NCBI RefSeq assembly: GCF_027579695.1
Contig: NC_083586.1
Coordinates: forward strand, 6,072,001-6,136,000
Direction of reading: 5' to 3'
Origin: Neoarius graeffei
Lineage: Eukaryota > Chordata > Actinopteri > Siluriformes > Ariidae
Length of the DNA: 64,000 nucleotides
Of this stretch, positions 42,773-54,747 are shown piece by piece. The first letter of the stretch is position 1. Each line of letters opens with the position of its first letter. The notes under the pieces were generated by a model. It saw only the letters and a program-made list of their open reading frames with translations. It was not told the DNA's origin and did no database searches. Both the position numbers and the translations under genes were made by a program.

Positions 42773-43266
42773 ATTGTATTGATATAGTGCTTTGAGCGAT
42801 GAATTGACATAAATGCAACACCAAAAATTCAAGAGTCCAACCAATGACCACGTTCAGATTCTGTTAAGGTAATGGTCATACGCGTCCTGTCTTTCATTTG
42901 CGATGTGATTTGCTGAACATTTTGCTCATTTTGAGCATTTGTTTGACATTTGAGCATTTACAGTGCCTTGCAAAAGTATTCATACCCCTTGAACTTTTTC
43001 ACATTTTTCCACCTTACAACCACGAACTTAAAAGTTTTTTATTGAGATTTTATGTGATAGACCAACACAGAGTAGCACATAATTGTGAAGTGAAATGAAA
43101 ATGATAAATGGTCTTCAAAATTTTAAACAAATAAAAATCCGAAAAATCTGGTGTGCATTAGTATTCAGCCCCCTATACTCTGATACCTCTAAATACAATC
43201 CAGTGCAATCAATTGCCTTCAGAAGTCATCTAATTAGTTAATAGAGTCCTACTGTATGTAATTTAC

Positions 43267-43526
43267 AAGGTGAGGTGGCCAAATGGTTAGAGTGTTTGAC
43301 TGCCAAGCGAAGGGTCCCTGGTTTGAGCTTTGCCTCAGATGGTGATCTGGGGCTTGCCTCCTATCCACCCAGCAGTGCCTGAGGACCTGGTGGAAATGCT
43401 GGGGAAGTTAAAGGCGGTGAGGAAAGGAACTGGCCACCATGCTGATGGCCTAGACAGAGTGTGCTCTCTAACAGGCATTCCCCAACATACGTACGAAAAA
43501 TGTATATGGGACTATTTGACTTTGTG
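43267..43526 (+). mobile_element. tRNA-derived SINE of another family
   Basis: The head AGGTGAGGTGGCCAAATGGT has an A-box-like TGGCCAAATGG and a B-box-like GGTTTGAGCTT. The body is about 260 bp with no resemblance to the V-SINE-like copies. It is flanked by the target duplication TGTAATTTAC (43257-43266, 43527-43536), which in related Tc1 copies occurs once. Confidence 0.75.
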
Positions 43527-43609
43527 TGTAATTTACTCTCAGCATAAATACATTTGTTCTGTGAAGGCCTCAGTGGTTTGTTAGAGAACACTGAAGAACA
43601 AACAGCATC

Positions 43610-44602
43610 ATGAAGACCAAAGAACTCACCAGACAGGTCAGGGATAAAGTTCTGGAGAAGTTTAAAGCAGGGTTAGGTTATAAAAAAAAAAAATCCCAAG
43701 CTCTGAACATCTCAAGAAGCACTGTTCAATCCATCATTCAAAAATGGAAAAAGTATGGCACAACTGCAAACCTACCAAGACATGGCCATCCACCTAAACT
43801 GACAGAGCGAGCAAGGGTCAGAGAAGCAGCCAAGAGGCCAATGATCACTCTGGAGGAGCTGCAGAAATCCACAGCTCAGGTGGGAGAATCTGTGCACAGG
43901 ATAACTAGAAGTCATACACTCCACAAATCTGGCCTTTTTGGAAGAGTGGCAAGAAGAAAGCCATTGTTGAAAGACAGGCATAAGAAGCCATGTAGGGGAC
44001 ACAGCAAACATGTGGAAGAAGGTGCTTTGGTCAGATGAGACCAAAGTTGAACTTGTCGGCCTAAATGCAAAGCGCTGTGTGTGTGGTGGAAAACTAACAC
44101 TGCTCATCACCCTGCACCCACCATCCCCACTGTGAAACATGGTGGTGGCAGCATCATGCTATGGGGATGCTTTTCTTCAGCAGGGACAGGGAAGCTGGTC
44201 AGAGTTGATGGGAAGATGGATGGAGCTAAATACAGGGCAATCCTGGAAGAAAACCTGTTGGAGGCTGCAAAAGACCTGAGACTAGGAAGGAGATTCACCT
44301 TCCAGCAAGACAATGACCCTAAACATACAGCCAGAGCTACAATGGAATGGTTTAGATCAAAGAATATTCATGTGTTAGAATGGCCCAGTCAAAGTCCAGA
44401 CCTAAATCCCATTGAGCATCTGTGGCAAGACTTGAAAATTGCTGTTCACAAACACTCTCCATCCAATCTGGCTGAGCTTGAGCTATTTTGCAAAGAAGAA
44501 TGGGCAAAAATTTCAGTGTCTAGATGTGCAAAGCTGGTAGAGACATACCACAAAAGACTTGCAACTGTAATTGCAGCAAAAGGTGGCTCTACAAAGTACT
44601 GA
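43610..44602 (+). pseudogene. Tc1 transposase (DD34E), broken
   Basis: Starts MKTKELTRQVRDKVLEKFKA. The first helix-turn-helix (LNISRSTVQSIIQKWKKYGT), linker (LPRHGHPPKLTERARV), second helix-turn-helix (VHRITRSHTLHKSGLFGRVA) and RRKPLLKDRHKK follow. Short deletions after TERARV and after KDRHKK and a frame change put the WSDETK catalytic Asp (near 44033) out of frame. The second frame (44081-44602) runs through [40 protein letters not shown] (second Asp) and [20 protein letters not shown] (Glu), to its natural end GGSTKY. All domains remain but are split in two. Confidence 0.9.
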
Positions 44603-44968
44603 CGCAGGGGGGCTGAATACTAATGCACATCACATTTTTCAGATTATTATTTGTTTAAAATTTTGAAGACCATTTATCATTTTTGTTTCACTTCACAATT
44701 ATGTGCTACTCTGTGTTTGTCTCTCACATAAAATCTCAATAAAAAACTTTTAAGTTTGTGGTTGTAAGGTGGAAAAATGTGAAAAAGTTCAAGGGGTATG
44801 AATACTTTTGCAAGGCACTGTACAAGACAGTATATTCCTTTAGGAATATGCAGATTGGTGTGTGAGAAAATGACCCTGTGGCACTCTGAATCAACATAGC
44901 TTGATATATATATCATTGGCCTCCGTCCGTCGTAAAGAGACGATGGGTTTCGGTCATGGTCGGCATCT

Positions 44969-46351
44969 TCATTGGTGGCTGAACAAGCCAATTCTTGAGT
45001 GGCAGTCTCTGCCACATCCTGCACAACTGAATGTGGTGGTGTTGGCAGAAGGTGCCTTCTGTTGCCGCTGGTCTCTGAGTTGGGATCTGGTAGCTTCAGC
45101 TTCCTTCACCCCTGCTTTGACAATTTGTCTCCATGCTGACCGGTCAATCGCTGTTTCCTCCCATGAGTTTACGTTGATGTTAGCTGAATTAACATCTCTC
45201 TTGCACACATCTCTGTACCTCAGGTGCGGGCGACCAGTTGGACGTGAACCGCATTCAAGCTGGCCATATAGGAGATCTTTCGGAACACGTCCTTTCCCCA
45301 TACGGCAAACATGTCCAAGCCATCTCAGGCAGCGTTCACTGATCGTTGCAAATAAGGTCCTGGAACTGGACCTCTCGAGAACATTAGTTTATGTTACCTT
45401 GTCCTGCCATTTAATTCCTAGGATCCTGTGAAGACACTGCATGTGAAAGGCATTGAGCTTTGCCTCTTGTTTGGCATATGTCATCCATGTTTCACTGCCA
45501 TAGAGGTGAGTACTTAGCACACAGGCCTGGTACACCTTTAGCTTGGTGTATATTGTCAGGTTTTTGTTTCCCCAAACTCTTTTGTTGAGTTTGCTCATAA
45601 TGGAGGCTGCTTTGCCAATTCTTGTGTTTATTTCAGCATCCAGATACAAGTTGTTTGTGACAGTGGATCCCAGGTATGCGAATCGATCAGTCACAGCAAG
45701 CAAAGAGCCATTGATCGATATTACCGGAGTGCTTGGAGCATCTTGGGCCATCACCTCAGTCTTCTTTATGCTGATTGTTAAGGCAAACTCTTTACAGGCA
45801 TTTGAGAACCTGTCTACCGGGCATTGGAGTCCATCAGGTGTATGACTTGCAAGGACTGCGTCATCAGCAAATATTAGCTCCCTAAGGAGCATGCGTGTTA
45901 CCTTTGTTTTGGCACGTAAGCAGGCCAGGTTGTAAAGTTTGCCATCATGGCGGGTGTGGATGTAGACCCCATTGTTGGAGGACTGGAAGGCATACATCAA
46001 GAGCAGTGAGAAAAAGATCCCGAACTGCATTGGGGCAAGTACACAGCCCTGTTTAACTCCACTGAGAATCGGGAAAGGCTTGGAGGTACTACCCTCAAAG
46101 CTGGCAGTGCTTTTCATGTTGCTGTGGAAGGACTTGATTATGCTGAGCAGCTTTGGTGGGCAACCTATCTTCTCAAGTAGCCTGAACAGTCCGCTATGGC
46201 TTATGAGATCGAAAGCCTTTGTGAGGTTGACAAAAGCAAGGTAGAGGGGTTTCCGCTGCTCCCGACACTTTTCCTGTAACTGTCTCACTGAGAATACCAT
46301 GTCGATAGTGGAGCGCCCCGCTCTGAACCCACACTGTGCCTCTGGGTCCAC
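44969..46351 (-). pseudogene. RTE-like reverse transcriptase and C-terminus
   Basis: The 320-residue frame (45389-46351) starts MDPEAQCGFRAGRSTIDMVF. It has LYLAFVNLTKAFDLISHSGL (FVD-type box with Asn in place of the first catalytic Asp), GVKQGCVLAPMQFGIFF, LIFADDAVLASHTPDGLQ (catalytic FADD) and CLHRILGIKWQDKVT. After a frame change the C-terminal piece (44969-45301) carries GRVPKDLLYGQLECGSRPTG, WRQIVKAGVKEAE and the cysteine/histidine motif. The Asn in FVNLTKAFD would abolish activity. Confidence 0.83.
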
Positions 46352-46369
46352 ACGGTCGGCTAGTACCTG

Positions 46370-48186
46370 TCATGTGACAAGAACCACATGAGCGAAGACC
46401 TTCCCAACTATGTTGAGAAGCGAAATCCCACGATAGTTGTTGCAATCGGTTCTATCCCCTTTGTTTTTATACAAAGTCACAATATTGGCATCCTGCATGC
46501 TCTGTGGCACCTCACCTTCGTTCCAGCATAAGCAAAGAAGTTCATAAAGGTGTGGGAGAAGCGCTGGTTTTCCTTCCTTAACTACCTCTGGTGGGATTGC
46601 ATCGTTCCCTGGTGATTTTCCATTAGAGAGGGCATCAATTGCCTTCTCTAACTCTGCCATAGTAGGCTCTGTATCTAGTTCTTTGAGGACTGTCATTGAT
46701 GGAATGCTGTTTATGGCCTCCTCGGATACTGTGTTCTCCGTGGAGTACAGCTCCGAGTAATGTTCAACCCACCGATCCATCTGTCCCTGTCGGTCAGTGA
46801 TGGTGTCACCAGTTTTTGCTTTTAAGGGGGCTGTTTTCTTTATGGTCGGACCAGTGGCCTGCTTAATGCCGTCGTACATGGCCCTAACATTGCCTGTCAA
46901 GGATGCATGTTCTATGGAGGAGCAAAGCTGTAGCCAATAGTCATTTGCACATTTCCTTGCTTGTTTTTGACTACTAGCCTTAGCATACTTTAGCAAGAGT
47001 AAGTTGTGCAAAGTGGGGTCCCTCTTCCATTTAACTAATGCTTCTTTTTTGGCCCGGGTTGCTGGCTCCATAACCATAAGGTTGGCTTCGTACCAGTCAA
47101 CATTTCTCTTTTCTTTCCTCCCAAATGCGGCAATAGCAGACTTGTATATAGCAGCGCTGAGGTGCTGCCATCGTGTTTCTGCTGACACAACATCCCTGGC
47201 CAGTCTCAGGCCATTGATAAGGGAATGGAATTTGTTTTTGCTGTCAATATCTTTAGTACGGGCAGTGTTTATCCTTGGGAGACTCCTAGGCCTCGCATGG
47301 TGCAGCAGTTTTCTTCCTTGTAGCGCTATTTTGCTGATAACAAGGGAACGATCGGAGTCACAGTCAGTGCTGCGATAGCTCTGTGTGCTGTGCACCGTTT
47401 GGAGTGTTTTCCTTCCGGAAATGATGAGGTCAAGCTGGTGCCATCGATGTGATCTGGGGTGCATCCAGGAGACTTTGTGCTTTTCCTTGTTTGGGAAATA
47501 AGTATTTGTTATACATAAGTTCCTGGCGCAACATAGTTCCAAAAGTCTCTGTCCGTTTTCATTTATTTTGCCCACTCCAAAGTGGCCGATGCATGCCGGA
47601 CAGACATCGTGCTCAGTGCCAACTCTGGCGTTGAAATCGCCAAGCAGGTAGATGTCCTCTGTTGGAGACATTTGACTAATAAGCTCATCGAGCTCATTGT
47701 AGAACTTGTACTTTGTCTCAGTAGGGACTTAAGCGTGGGTGCATAGACAGACACAAGGTTTACTGGACTGTTTGTGGAGCTTAGACGAAGGCACAGTAGC
47801 CGTTTGGTACCGCCAGAAGGTGCTTCTATCATGGTTAGGAGAGAAGTTCTTACTGCGAACCCAACTCCTTGTTCACGTCTGTCATCCTGGTGTTTCCCCT
47901 TCCAGAAGAAGGTGTATTGGCTTTCTTGTAATGAGCCATCATTTGCAAGTCTAGTTTCTTGGAGTGCAGCAATGTCCACGTTTAGTCTGGCAAGTTCAGC
48001 ATCAATGACAGCTGTTTTTCGGTTGTCATTGATAAGTTGTAAGTCATTTGACCATCCTGTTAACATTGTCCTAACGTTCCAGCTTGCTATACGAAGTGCT
48101 GGAGACTTCCTTTGCTTTGTGTGAGCAGGTGTGCTGAGTATCGGCCTGCTTGTCAAGCGCGAGCGCCCTAAGCCCCTTACACCCAA
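46370..48186 (-). pseudogene. RTE-like endonuclease and linker, frameshifted
   Basis: The first frame (47563-48186) has LRIASWNVRTMLTGWSNDLQ, DIAALQETRLANDGSLQESQ and GVGFAVRTSLLTMIEAPSGG. The frame then shifts by one base near 47730. The second (46370-47671) continues EDIYLLGDFNARVGTEHDVC, NENGQRLLELCCARNLCITN, HPRSHRWHQLDLIISGRKTL (GDFN and HQLD carry the active site) and, further on, the first reverse transcriptase motif PPEVVKEGKPALLPHLYELL and NYRGISLLNIVGKVFA. Endonuclease nicking primes reverse transcription at the target. Confidence 0.82.
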
Positions 48187-48810
48187 AGGAGCAGCAGACC
48201 GTGATGGATCAGCACCCTATTGACTGGGGGCTGCCCAGCTTCAGGTGGGCGGTAGCTGATAAGTGGAGCGTGGTGGCTCCTCCCACCATCAGAGGCAGCC
48301 CGTGGCGTTCTTTTTCTACGCCAATTGAAATAGGACTTATTACCCGTAACTGCTGACTCCCACGTTGTGGCCTTGCTTGTAACCTAAAAGATGGAGTGAC
48401 CGCTCCATGATTCAAAACGCCTGGGGAGGGTTATGAAGATCCTGAGTTGCCCAAGCTTCAGGACCCCCCTCTCGGCCTCACTGATGTGGTCCAGAGGAAA
48501 GCAGTGCAGTAAATCTGCCACAAACTTGGCTGCAGGAGCTGCCGGAAGAGTTGACTGGTAGCCAGGTCAAACCGCCTAACAGGGCTCCACTCTGAGTTTT
48601 CTGTCAGGGTTTACTTCCTGAGCCTTCCACTATCCCTAGCACTCACAAGGCAGTGAGACTATTTACCCATAGTTGGGGCCCTTGACAGGTGCTGTCACTC
48701 CAGGCCAGAGCGAGCCTGGGAGTAGTGATAGCTAGGGGTCACTCCACTCTCCCCACAGCCGGACCATGGCCCTATCACCGGTTGCAGTTTAAAGCCATAC
48801 CCAGGACAAA

Positions 48811-48858
48811 TATATATATATATATATATATTGAGAGAGAGACAGAGAGAGAGAGAGT
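48811..48858. repeat. TA/GA microsatellite (block B)
   Basis: A TA run followed by GA repeats, equivalent to 11241-11278. Confidence 0.9.
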
Positions 48859-50051
48859 TTATTCCAAAGATACCATTTATTGAAATAGCTGACATGAATT
48901 AGCGAACTAATACTGATTGGATATAGCAACGATAGCAGCCAAGGAATAGTTCAATATAACTGGTGATACAATATGTGCAAATAAGAATCAGTAGTGTATA
49001 TGATGATAACTAAGGCACTAATGGTGATCAGAAATAATAAGCTATATCCAAGTTTGCAGTGTAGGGGTGAGTGGATGTTAATTATGTGATAGGGAAACCA
49101 TGTGTTTGTGGGTGGGTGTGGGTGTGAGAGTGTGTGTCTGGAATGCGAATGGAATGCAGCCGTGCCCAAAAGGTGGATGGTCAGCACAGAAAGGGCGTGC
49201 GAAATTGAACAAAGTAGTTCAAACTAGTCTTGGCTTGGCCTTAAACCCAAATTCTACTCAAATCCCAATGTTGAAGAGTGAAGTACGATGGAGGGAGTTA
49301 AAAAGAGAGAGAATGCATGCACAAAATAACTAAATACAGATCGTAAATAAAGTAAATCAAACAACATGTGGTCTAAGACTGATTTTCATGTGAATCAAAA
49401 GGTGTACATTTAAATCATAAATGAATTCAAATAAAGAACACTATTAACTAACTGCAAGTAAAAACTATCACATTTTGCCTAGATGCTAGCCTCACTTGGG
49501 TGATCGCTCTTGTTAGCAATTGAAGTGTGCCTTCTCCAAAGATAGCGCGGGATGCAGATCCAGGATGAAGACGGTTTTGTTCCTTACAGCTCATCAGCTG
49601 AAGATCATCGGTGTCCTTTTGGCTGTCTGATAATCTAGAAGGAATCTTGTTTATAATTTGTTGACGTTGAGAAAGGGAAAAGGAATCTGGTTGCCTTTTC
49701 TCTTTGAAACACTGCGTGAGCTGCAGTAACTAACTGGTTCAATTATTATTACAACTCTGCGAAGGTCAAATACATTGAACTTTGGCTAAAGTCCGGTATC
49801 AATAGCTGGTTCCTCGTTTCTGTCCTTCTGTAGCGCCAATGCACAGCTTCTCTTTCACATGTGGAATCCACCACCAGAGAGGAAATCCACCGCCAGAGAC
49901 ACAGAATTTTGGTGCCGCCACTGGTTTAAAGTAGTCGTGACATCACTGTATTTGGTATCTGGTATCGTCTCTGTCCAATACCGTTACAGGGATTCAGAAG
50001 AATGGGCAGAGATAGAACATGGCGTCAAGTACAGAGATTGGTGTGTTCAAA
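48859..50051. repeat. tRNA-Glu(TTC) block, copy B, left part
   Basis: Matches 11279-12446 directly and 27275-28490 inverted, ending at GTGTGTTCAAA where an L2-like LINE begins. No gene is visible. Confidence 0.86.
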
Positions 50052-50346
50052 GGAAAGGCAAGGCAAGTTTATTTATATAGCACATTTCATACACAGTGGG
50101 AGTTCAATGTGCTTTACAGAAGTAAAAGCAAAACAGTAAACAATAGAAAATAAAATTACATAAAATAAATGGGGAAGAAAAATAATAAGAATTAAACAAT
50201 AGTAGAAATAAAATAATAAAATGAAGTAAAAGTTCAGTAAAAAAAACAGCAGAATAAAATAGAATAAAAGTAAAGTAAAATTTAAAACATGCAGAGACTG
50301 TAAAAGTTAAGAGTTTAAAACATGTACAGATGACAATATTAATAAT

Positions 50347-51880
50347 TTAGCAGAAAGCATCTGAAAACAGCTTGGTCTTTAATTTAGATTTGAAGCTGCC
50401 AACAGCAGGAGCATTTTTGATGTCCTCTGGCAGTTGGTTCCATAGCTGTACTGCATAGTAGCTAAAAGCTGCTTCACCACACTTTGTTTTAACAACAGGT
50501 TTTACCAGTAAATTTTGCTGCTGCGATCTGGTAGATCTGATTGGGTTAGGCCACTGTAGCATATCAGAGAGGTAATTGGGCCCTGTACCGTTTAGAGATT
50601 TGTACACCAGCAGCAATGCTTTAACGTCAATTCTGTAGCTTACTGGAAGCCAGTGAAGGGACCTTAGAATTGGAGTAATGTGCTCTGCTCTTTTTGTTCA
50701 TGTGAGAACCCTAGCCGCTGCATTTTGAACCAGCTGAAGTCGTTTGATGGTCTTTTTTGGCAGGCCTGTGAAAAGGCCATTGCAGTAATCAACCCTACTA
50801 GAGATGAAGGCATGTATAAGTTTTTCCAGACCATTTTTTGACATAAGTCCTCTTAGTTTGGAAATGTTTTTAAGGTGATAAAATACCATTTTAGTGAGTG
50901 CTTTCATGTGACTGTCAAAGTTTAGCTCGCTATCAATGAAAATACCAAGATTTTTAACCATTTCTTTTGTTTTAATCCCCTTTGTGTCAAGAACAGTGGT
51001 AATCCTGAGTCTTTCATCTTTTTTTCCCAAATAGAATTACTTCTGTTTTATCTGTGTTCAGCTGAAGAAATTTTGTGACATCCAGTTATTGATTTGGTCG
51101 ATACACTGGTAGAGACATTCAAGGGGGGGGTATAATCATTAGGTGATAGAGCAAAATAAATGTGGGTGTCATCTGCATAGCAGTGATACAAAATTGAGTT
51201 GTTCTTGATAATTTGTCCAAGTGGGAGCATATAAAGGTTGAATAGTAATGGTCCAAGAATCGACCCCTGGGGGACACCACAGGTCAAGGACATTGATGTT
51301 GAGGTACAATTTCCCATGCTAACAAAGAAGCTTCTATCTTTTAAGTATGATTTTAACCAACTGATAACTTTACCAGTCAACCCAACCCAGTGTTCAAGTC
51401 GATATAGCAGTATGTTGTGATCAATAGTATCAAAAGCTGCACTGAGGTGCAGTAACAACAGGACCGATGTTTTGCCTGCATCAGTATTAAGACGCATGTC
51501 ATTTATAACTTTAATCAGCACTGTTTCATTGCTATAATTGGCATGAAATCATGACTGAAAGTTATCAAAACAGCTGTTTGATATCAAGAAGGCAGTTAAT
51601 TGATTGAAGACAATTTTTTCAAGGATTTTCCCGATGAATGGTAAATTTGATATTGGCCTGTAGTTGTTTAATACTGAAGCATCCAGATTATTCTTTTTAA
51701 GTAGGGGCTTTACAACGGCTTTTTTCAGGGACACAGGAACAATGCCAGTCTCTAGGGATGTATTTATGATTTGAAGCACATCTGTAATTATAAGATGAAG
51801 AACAGACTTAAAAATGTTGGTGGGCAGAATGTCCAATTCAGATGTTGAGGAACTGAGATTTTGTACAGTTTTTTCAAGAG
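50347..51880 (-). pseudogene. L2-like reverse transcriptase and C-terminus, broken
   Basis: Minus strand: [80 protein letters not shown] and YADDTHIYFALSPNDY, then KKDERLRITTVLDTKGIKTK, and LLVYKSLNGTGPNYLSDMLQ through WNQLPEDIKNAPAVGSFKSK. Frame changes near 51040, 51130 and 51540 and a stop near 50700 split it. The catalytic residues (AFDT, YADD) are intact. Confidence 0.88.
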
Positions 51881-51983
51881 TCTCATAATCAATTAAACAA
51901 AATTCTTACATTGTGTTGATGTTATCTGTCTGTGTCACTGGTGATTGCAGTTTTTCAATTATTTGCCACTGAGATATATTATG

Positions 51984-52323
51984 GGTAGCACGGTGGTGTA
52001 GTGGTTAGTGCTCTTGCCTCACAGCAAGAAGGTTCTGGGTTCAAGCCGGCGAGGGCCTTTCTGTGTGGAGTTTGCATGTTGCCCGTGTGGGTTTTCTCCG
52101 GGTGCTCTGGTTTCCCCCACAGTCCAAAGACATGCAGGCTAGGTTAACTGGTGGCTCTAAATTGACTGTAGGTGTGAATGGTTGTCTGTGTCTATGTGTT
52201 AGCCCTGTGATGACCTGGCGACTTGTCCAGGGTGTACCTTGCCGTTCGCCCGTAGTCAGCTGGGATAGGCTCCAGCTTGCCTGCGACCCTGTAGAAGGAT
52301 AAAGCGGCTAGAGATAATGAGAT
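51984..52323 (+). mobile_element. tRNA-derived SINE, copy 6, inside the LINE
   Basis: Starts GGTAGCACGGTGGTGTAGTG and ends GATAATGAGAT. The 13-bp duplication GAGATATATTATG is at 51971-51983 and 52324-52336. The related LINE at 39026-39038 has the uninterrupted site. Confidence 0.94.
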
Positions 52324-52399
52324 GAGATATATTATGAGCAATATTCTGCTGTATTTTATCAATTTTATCTTTGAAGAAGGATGCAAACTCATTGCATTA

Positions 52400-53703
52400 A
52401 CTGAGAGAAGTTCAGGTGCTAATTGTGGTGGGGGATTAGTTAGCTTCTCTACTGTTGAAAATAGCACACGGGCATTGTTCATATTCCTGTTGATGATGTT
52501 GAAGAAGAAAGACTGTCTTGATTTACGAATTTCATAATTATATTTACAAAACATCTCTTTATGGATTTGATAATGGATGTGAAGTTTAGATTTGCACCAT
52601 TTTCTTTCAGTCTTTCTACATTCTCTCATTAGCAATTTAACAGCTGGGTATTGCTTCCATGGTGCTTTCTGCTTGTCATTGACTCTTTTGATTTTGAATG
52701 GAGCAACATCATCCATAATTTGGGTCATATTTAAATTAAAAATTTCCAGTACATCATCTACAGAGTCTGACATTTTGGTTGAGATCCGAGAGAGAGCTTG
52801 CTCAAAGAGAACACATGTGTTGTCGTTTATGACTCTCCTACCCATAGTTGTTGAGCTGTTTTGAATGTGAGGAGACATAGAAACATCAGAGAAAACACAA
52901 AAATGATCAGATAAGGCCAGGTCAACAACAGTAGTAGAAACAGTAAGACCCTTTGTGATGACGAGGTCAAGGGTATGACCACGAGAGTGGGTCGGCCCCT
53001 GTACATGTTGTACTAGGTTGAAGTTGTCAATAAGTGCAAGTAGTTCTCTGGCATAAGTGTTTGCAGGATTATCTACATGCAAGTTAAAATCCCCAGATAT
53101 AATAAGACAGTCAAACTCTGAGCAAATGACTGACAACAGTTCACCAAACTCTTCCAGAAAAACTTTGGCTGAATGTCTCGGAGGCCTGTAAATAGTTAAT
53201 AACAATATGTTAGGAGAGCATGTAACAAGTGCACATAAGTGTTCAAAGGATGTAAAATCACCAAGTGAGGATTGTTTACATTGAAAAGAAACTTTGAATA
53301 TATTTGCAATCCCTCCACCTTTTCCCTGTCGGGTAACATTCATAAAATTAAAATTTGGGGGAGCTGCTTCAATAAGGGTGGTAGCACTATTTGCTTGATC
53401 CAGCCAAGTTTCAGTTAGAAGCAGAAAATCAAGATTGTATTTGCAGATAAGATCATTAATTAAAAATGACTTGTTTGAAAGTGATCTAACGTTCAGAAGA
53501 GCTAGCTTTACAGAAAGTCTAGAAGTAATATCCGCTTGGGCACTCTGATGTTGTTTTGAAACAGGAAAGAGACTAGACTGGTTTACCCCCTGGGTTAAAT
53601 ATGCTCTATGTTTTATATTTCTTATCAACACGGGAATAGAGAATGGCATAGGCATACTGGGTCCCAGCTTGTTTTCAAAACTACACCCAATGCAGGGACC
53701 CAC
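52400..53703 (-). pseudogene. L2-like LINE endonuclease ORF
   Basis: One long frame of about 435 LINE residues. It has LALLNVRSLSNKSFLINDLI, LDFLLLTETWLDQANSATTL (catalytic Glu), VTRQGKGGGIANIF, LLLTIYRPPRHSAKVFLEEF, CLIISGDFNLHVDNPANTYA (Asp-Asn), VQGPTHSRGHTLDLVITKGL and LALSDHFCVFSDVS (Asp-His). The complete set of apurinic-type endonuclease motifs is present. The downstream linker (SRQSFFFNIINRNMNNARVL) leads toward reverse transcriptase, but the SINE at 51984-52323 and frame changes separate them. The 3' end of the frame runs into the SINE. Confidence 0.87.
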
Positions 53704-53709
53704 AGCACA

Positions 53710-54104
53710 TCATACAAGACTCTCTGTATGTTGCATTTGGTTTGAGGGTGGAAAGATTGGAGATGTCATGTATCTTTTAGATGGTGAAAAAGATTGGTAG
53801 TCAGCTGAAAGTCCTGGGCGAACACAGTTCAGTCTGTTGGTTGATTTTTGATGAGCTGGGTACACTGCTTGTCGCGACAGATTTGGGCTGGAAAAAGAGA
53901 GTGTAGCCATTGGCAGCAGTCTCTGCATACTATTAGGGAAATCCATGCAGGGGGGAGACGGAGATGGTACAATAAAATCAGAAGAGCGAGACTTTGGTGA
54001 GGTCTTTGTAAGTGTTTCCATGACTGTCTCTGTGGTGACTGTCTCCCTGATAGTCTCTGTGATACTTGCATGGGGTCGAGATGTGGGTGATGCAGCCTTG
54101 ACAT
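53710..54104 (-). pseudogene. Putative first ORF of the L2-like LINE, broken
   Basis: A serine/proline-rich sequence (SLALLILLYHLRLPPAWISL in one frame, SRSSDFIVPSPSPPCMDFPN in another) lies between the LINE 5' end and the endonuclease ORF. No RNA-binding motif is evident. It is called only from position. Confidence 0.4.
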
Positions 54105-54145
54105 GATTATCTTTGGTCAGGTCCTCAATCTGGATGGAATCGCAA

Positions 54146-54740
54146 ACTGTACTGTGAAAGGGTTACTATGGTTATGGGCATGGTAGCCACCCCTACATCA
54201 GATGGTGGAAGAACAGCTGGATGCACTGGCACCCATTTGGCCTGGTGTAGTGAAAACCCAGACCCTTACCCTTTCCCTCTGTACAGGTTTGAGCCCACAG
54301 TGTTAAAAAATAGCTGTAACGCTGAACACCGCCTGCTGTGGTCAGATTCAGAGTACAGCCTTTCTTAGAGTTAACAAAACGCCGGGCCCAGGATCTTAGA
54401 TGGGGTAAGAGAGAGCTAAGCTGAGTAAGCCAAGTGTGAATCCTGGAATCTTCTGCACTGTCCTGAGACATCTTGTCCCATCATGACACCAAAAGGACTC
54501 ATGAAAGCAAGAGCCTATAGAATGAAGATTTCACTCAAGGTCATGTGACTTGCAACTCAAGTGACACAACAAAGAAACATTCCCATACCGGGAGTCGAAC
54601 CCAGGCCACCTGGGTGAAAACCAGGGATCCTGACCACTAGACCATATGGGACAGCCTTGATACGTAAAGGTCACCTTTGAAGTGCTTAGGCCATTGGTGA
54701 GAACTCAGGCATTTTCCAGAAAAGTAGCTATTATTTTTTT
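54146..54740. repeat. tRNA-Glu(TTC) block, copy B, right part
   Basis: Continues the block after the LINE, through the uninterrupted Tc1 site (CCCCTACATCAGATGG) and uninterrupted Gmr1 site (AAAAATAGCTGTAACG), to AGAAAAGTAGCTATTA with no SINE. It is the ancestral state for all three insertions. Confidence 0.88.
54580..54651 (-). tRNA. tRNA-Glu(TTC), copy B
   Basis: The minus strand reads TCCCATATGGTCTAGTGGTC, anticodon TTC in CCTGGTTTTCACCCAGG, and ends GACTCCCGGTATGGGAA; 72 bases. It is closer to the usual vertebrate sequence (GGTCTAG in the D arm, CCCGG in the T stem) than copies A and C. All stems pair. Likely functional. Confidence 0.9.
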
Positions 54741-54747
54741 ATTTTAT

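Larger units (their letters stand above)
42961..44820 (+). mobile_element. Tc1-like transposon, full length, with SINE inside
   Basis: The ends CAGTGCCTTGCAAAAGTATT and AATACTTTTGCAAGGCACTG are inverted and flanked by TA on both sides (42959-42960, 44821-44822). The element is 1860 bp, or about 1590 bp without the SINE (43267-43526) and its second target copy. It encodes one transposase on the plus strand, now broken. It is a different Tc1 family from 25613-27222. Confidence 0.95.
44914..48808 (-). mobile_element. RTE-like LINE, nearly full length, minus strand
   Basis: On the minus strand: a leader from 48808, endonuclease (about 48110-47390), a long linker, reverse transcriptase (about 46620-45400) and a C-terminal part with a CAGCGRDCHSRIGLFSH zinc-finger-like motif (44980-45030). 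It ends at 44914 next to a short TA run. A partial copy with the same 5' flank is at 9276-10864. Coding breaks: one G missing near 47730 relative to that copy, and further shifts near 46360 and 45390. The clade is inferred as RTE-like from the endonuclease style and is not certain. Confidence 0.83.
50052..54142 (-). mobile_element. L2-like LINE (first family), near full length, minus strand
   Basis: On the minus strand it runs from GATTCCATCCAGATTGAGGA (54142) to the CTTGCCTTGCCTTTCC end (50052). CAAA is repeated at both sides (50048-50051, 54143-54146). Block A holds the empty site GTTCAAACTGTACTG near 12443. Order: a short first ORF region (53710-54104), endonuclease (52400-53703), a SINE (51984-52323), reverse transcriptase (50700-51880) and C-terminus (50347-50616). 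At 4.1 kb (3.75 kb without the SINE) it is the most complete LINE of this family here. Confidence 0.92.

Noticed and set aside
47004-47378. 124-residue plus-strand frame with hydrophobic segments
   Set aside because: Antisense of the RTE-like LINE linker.
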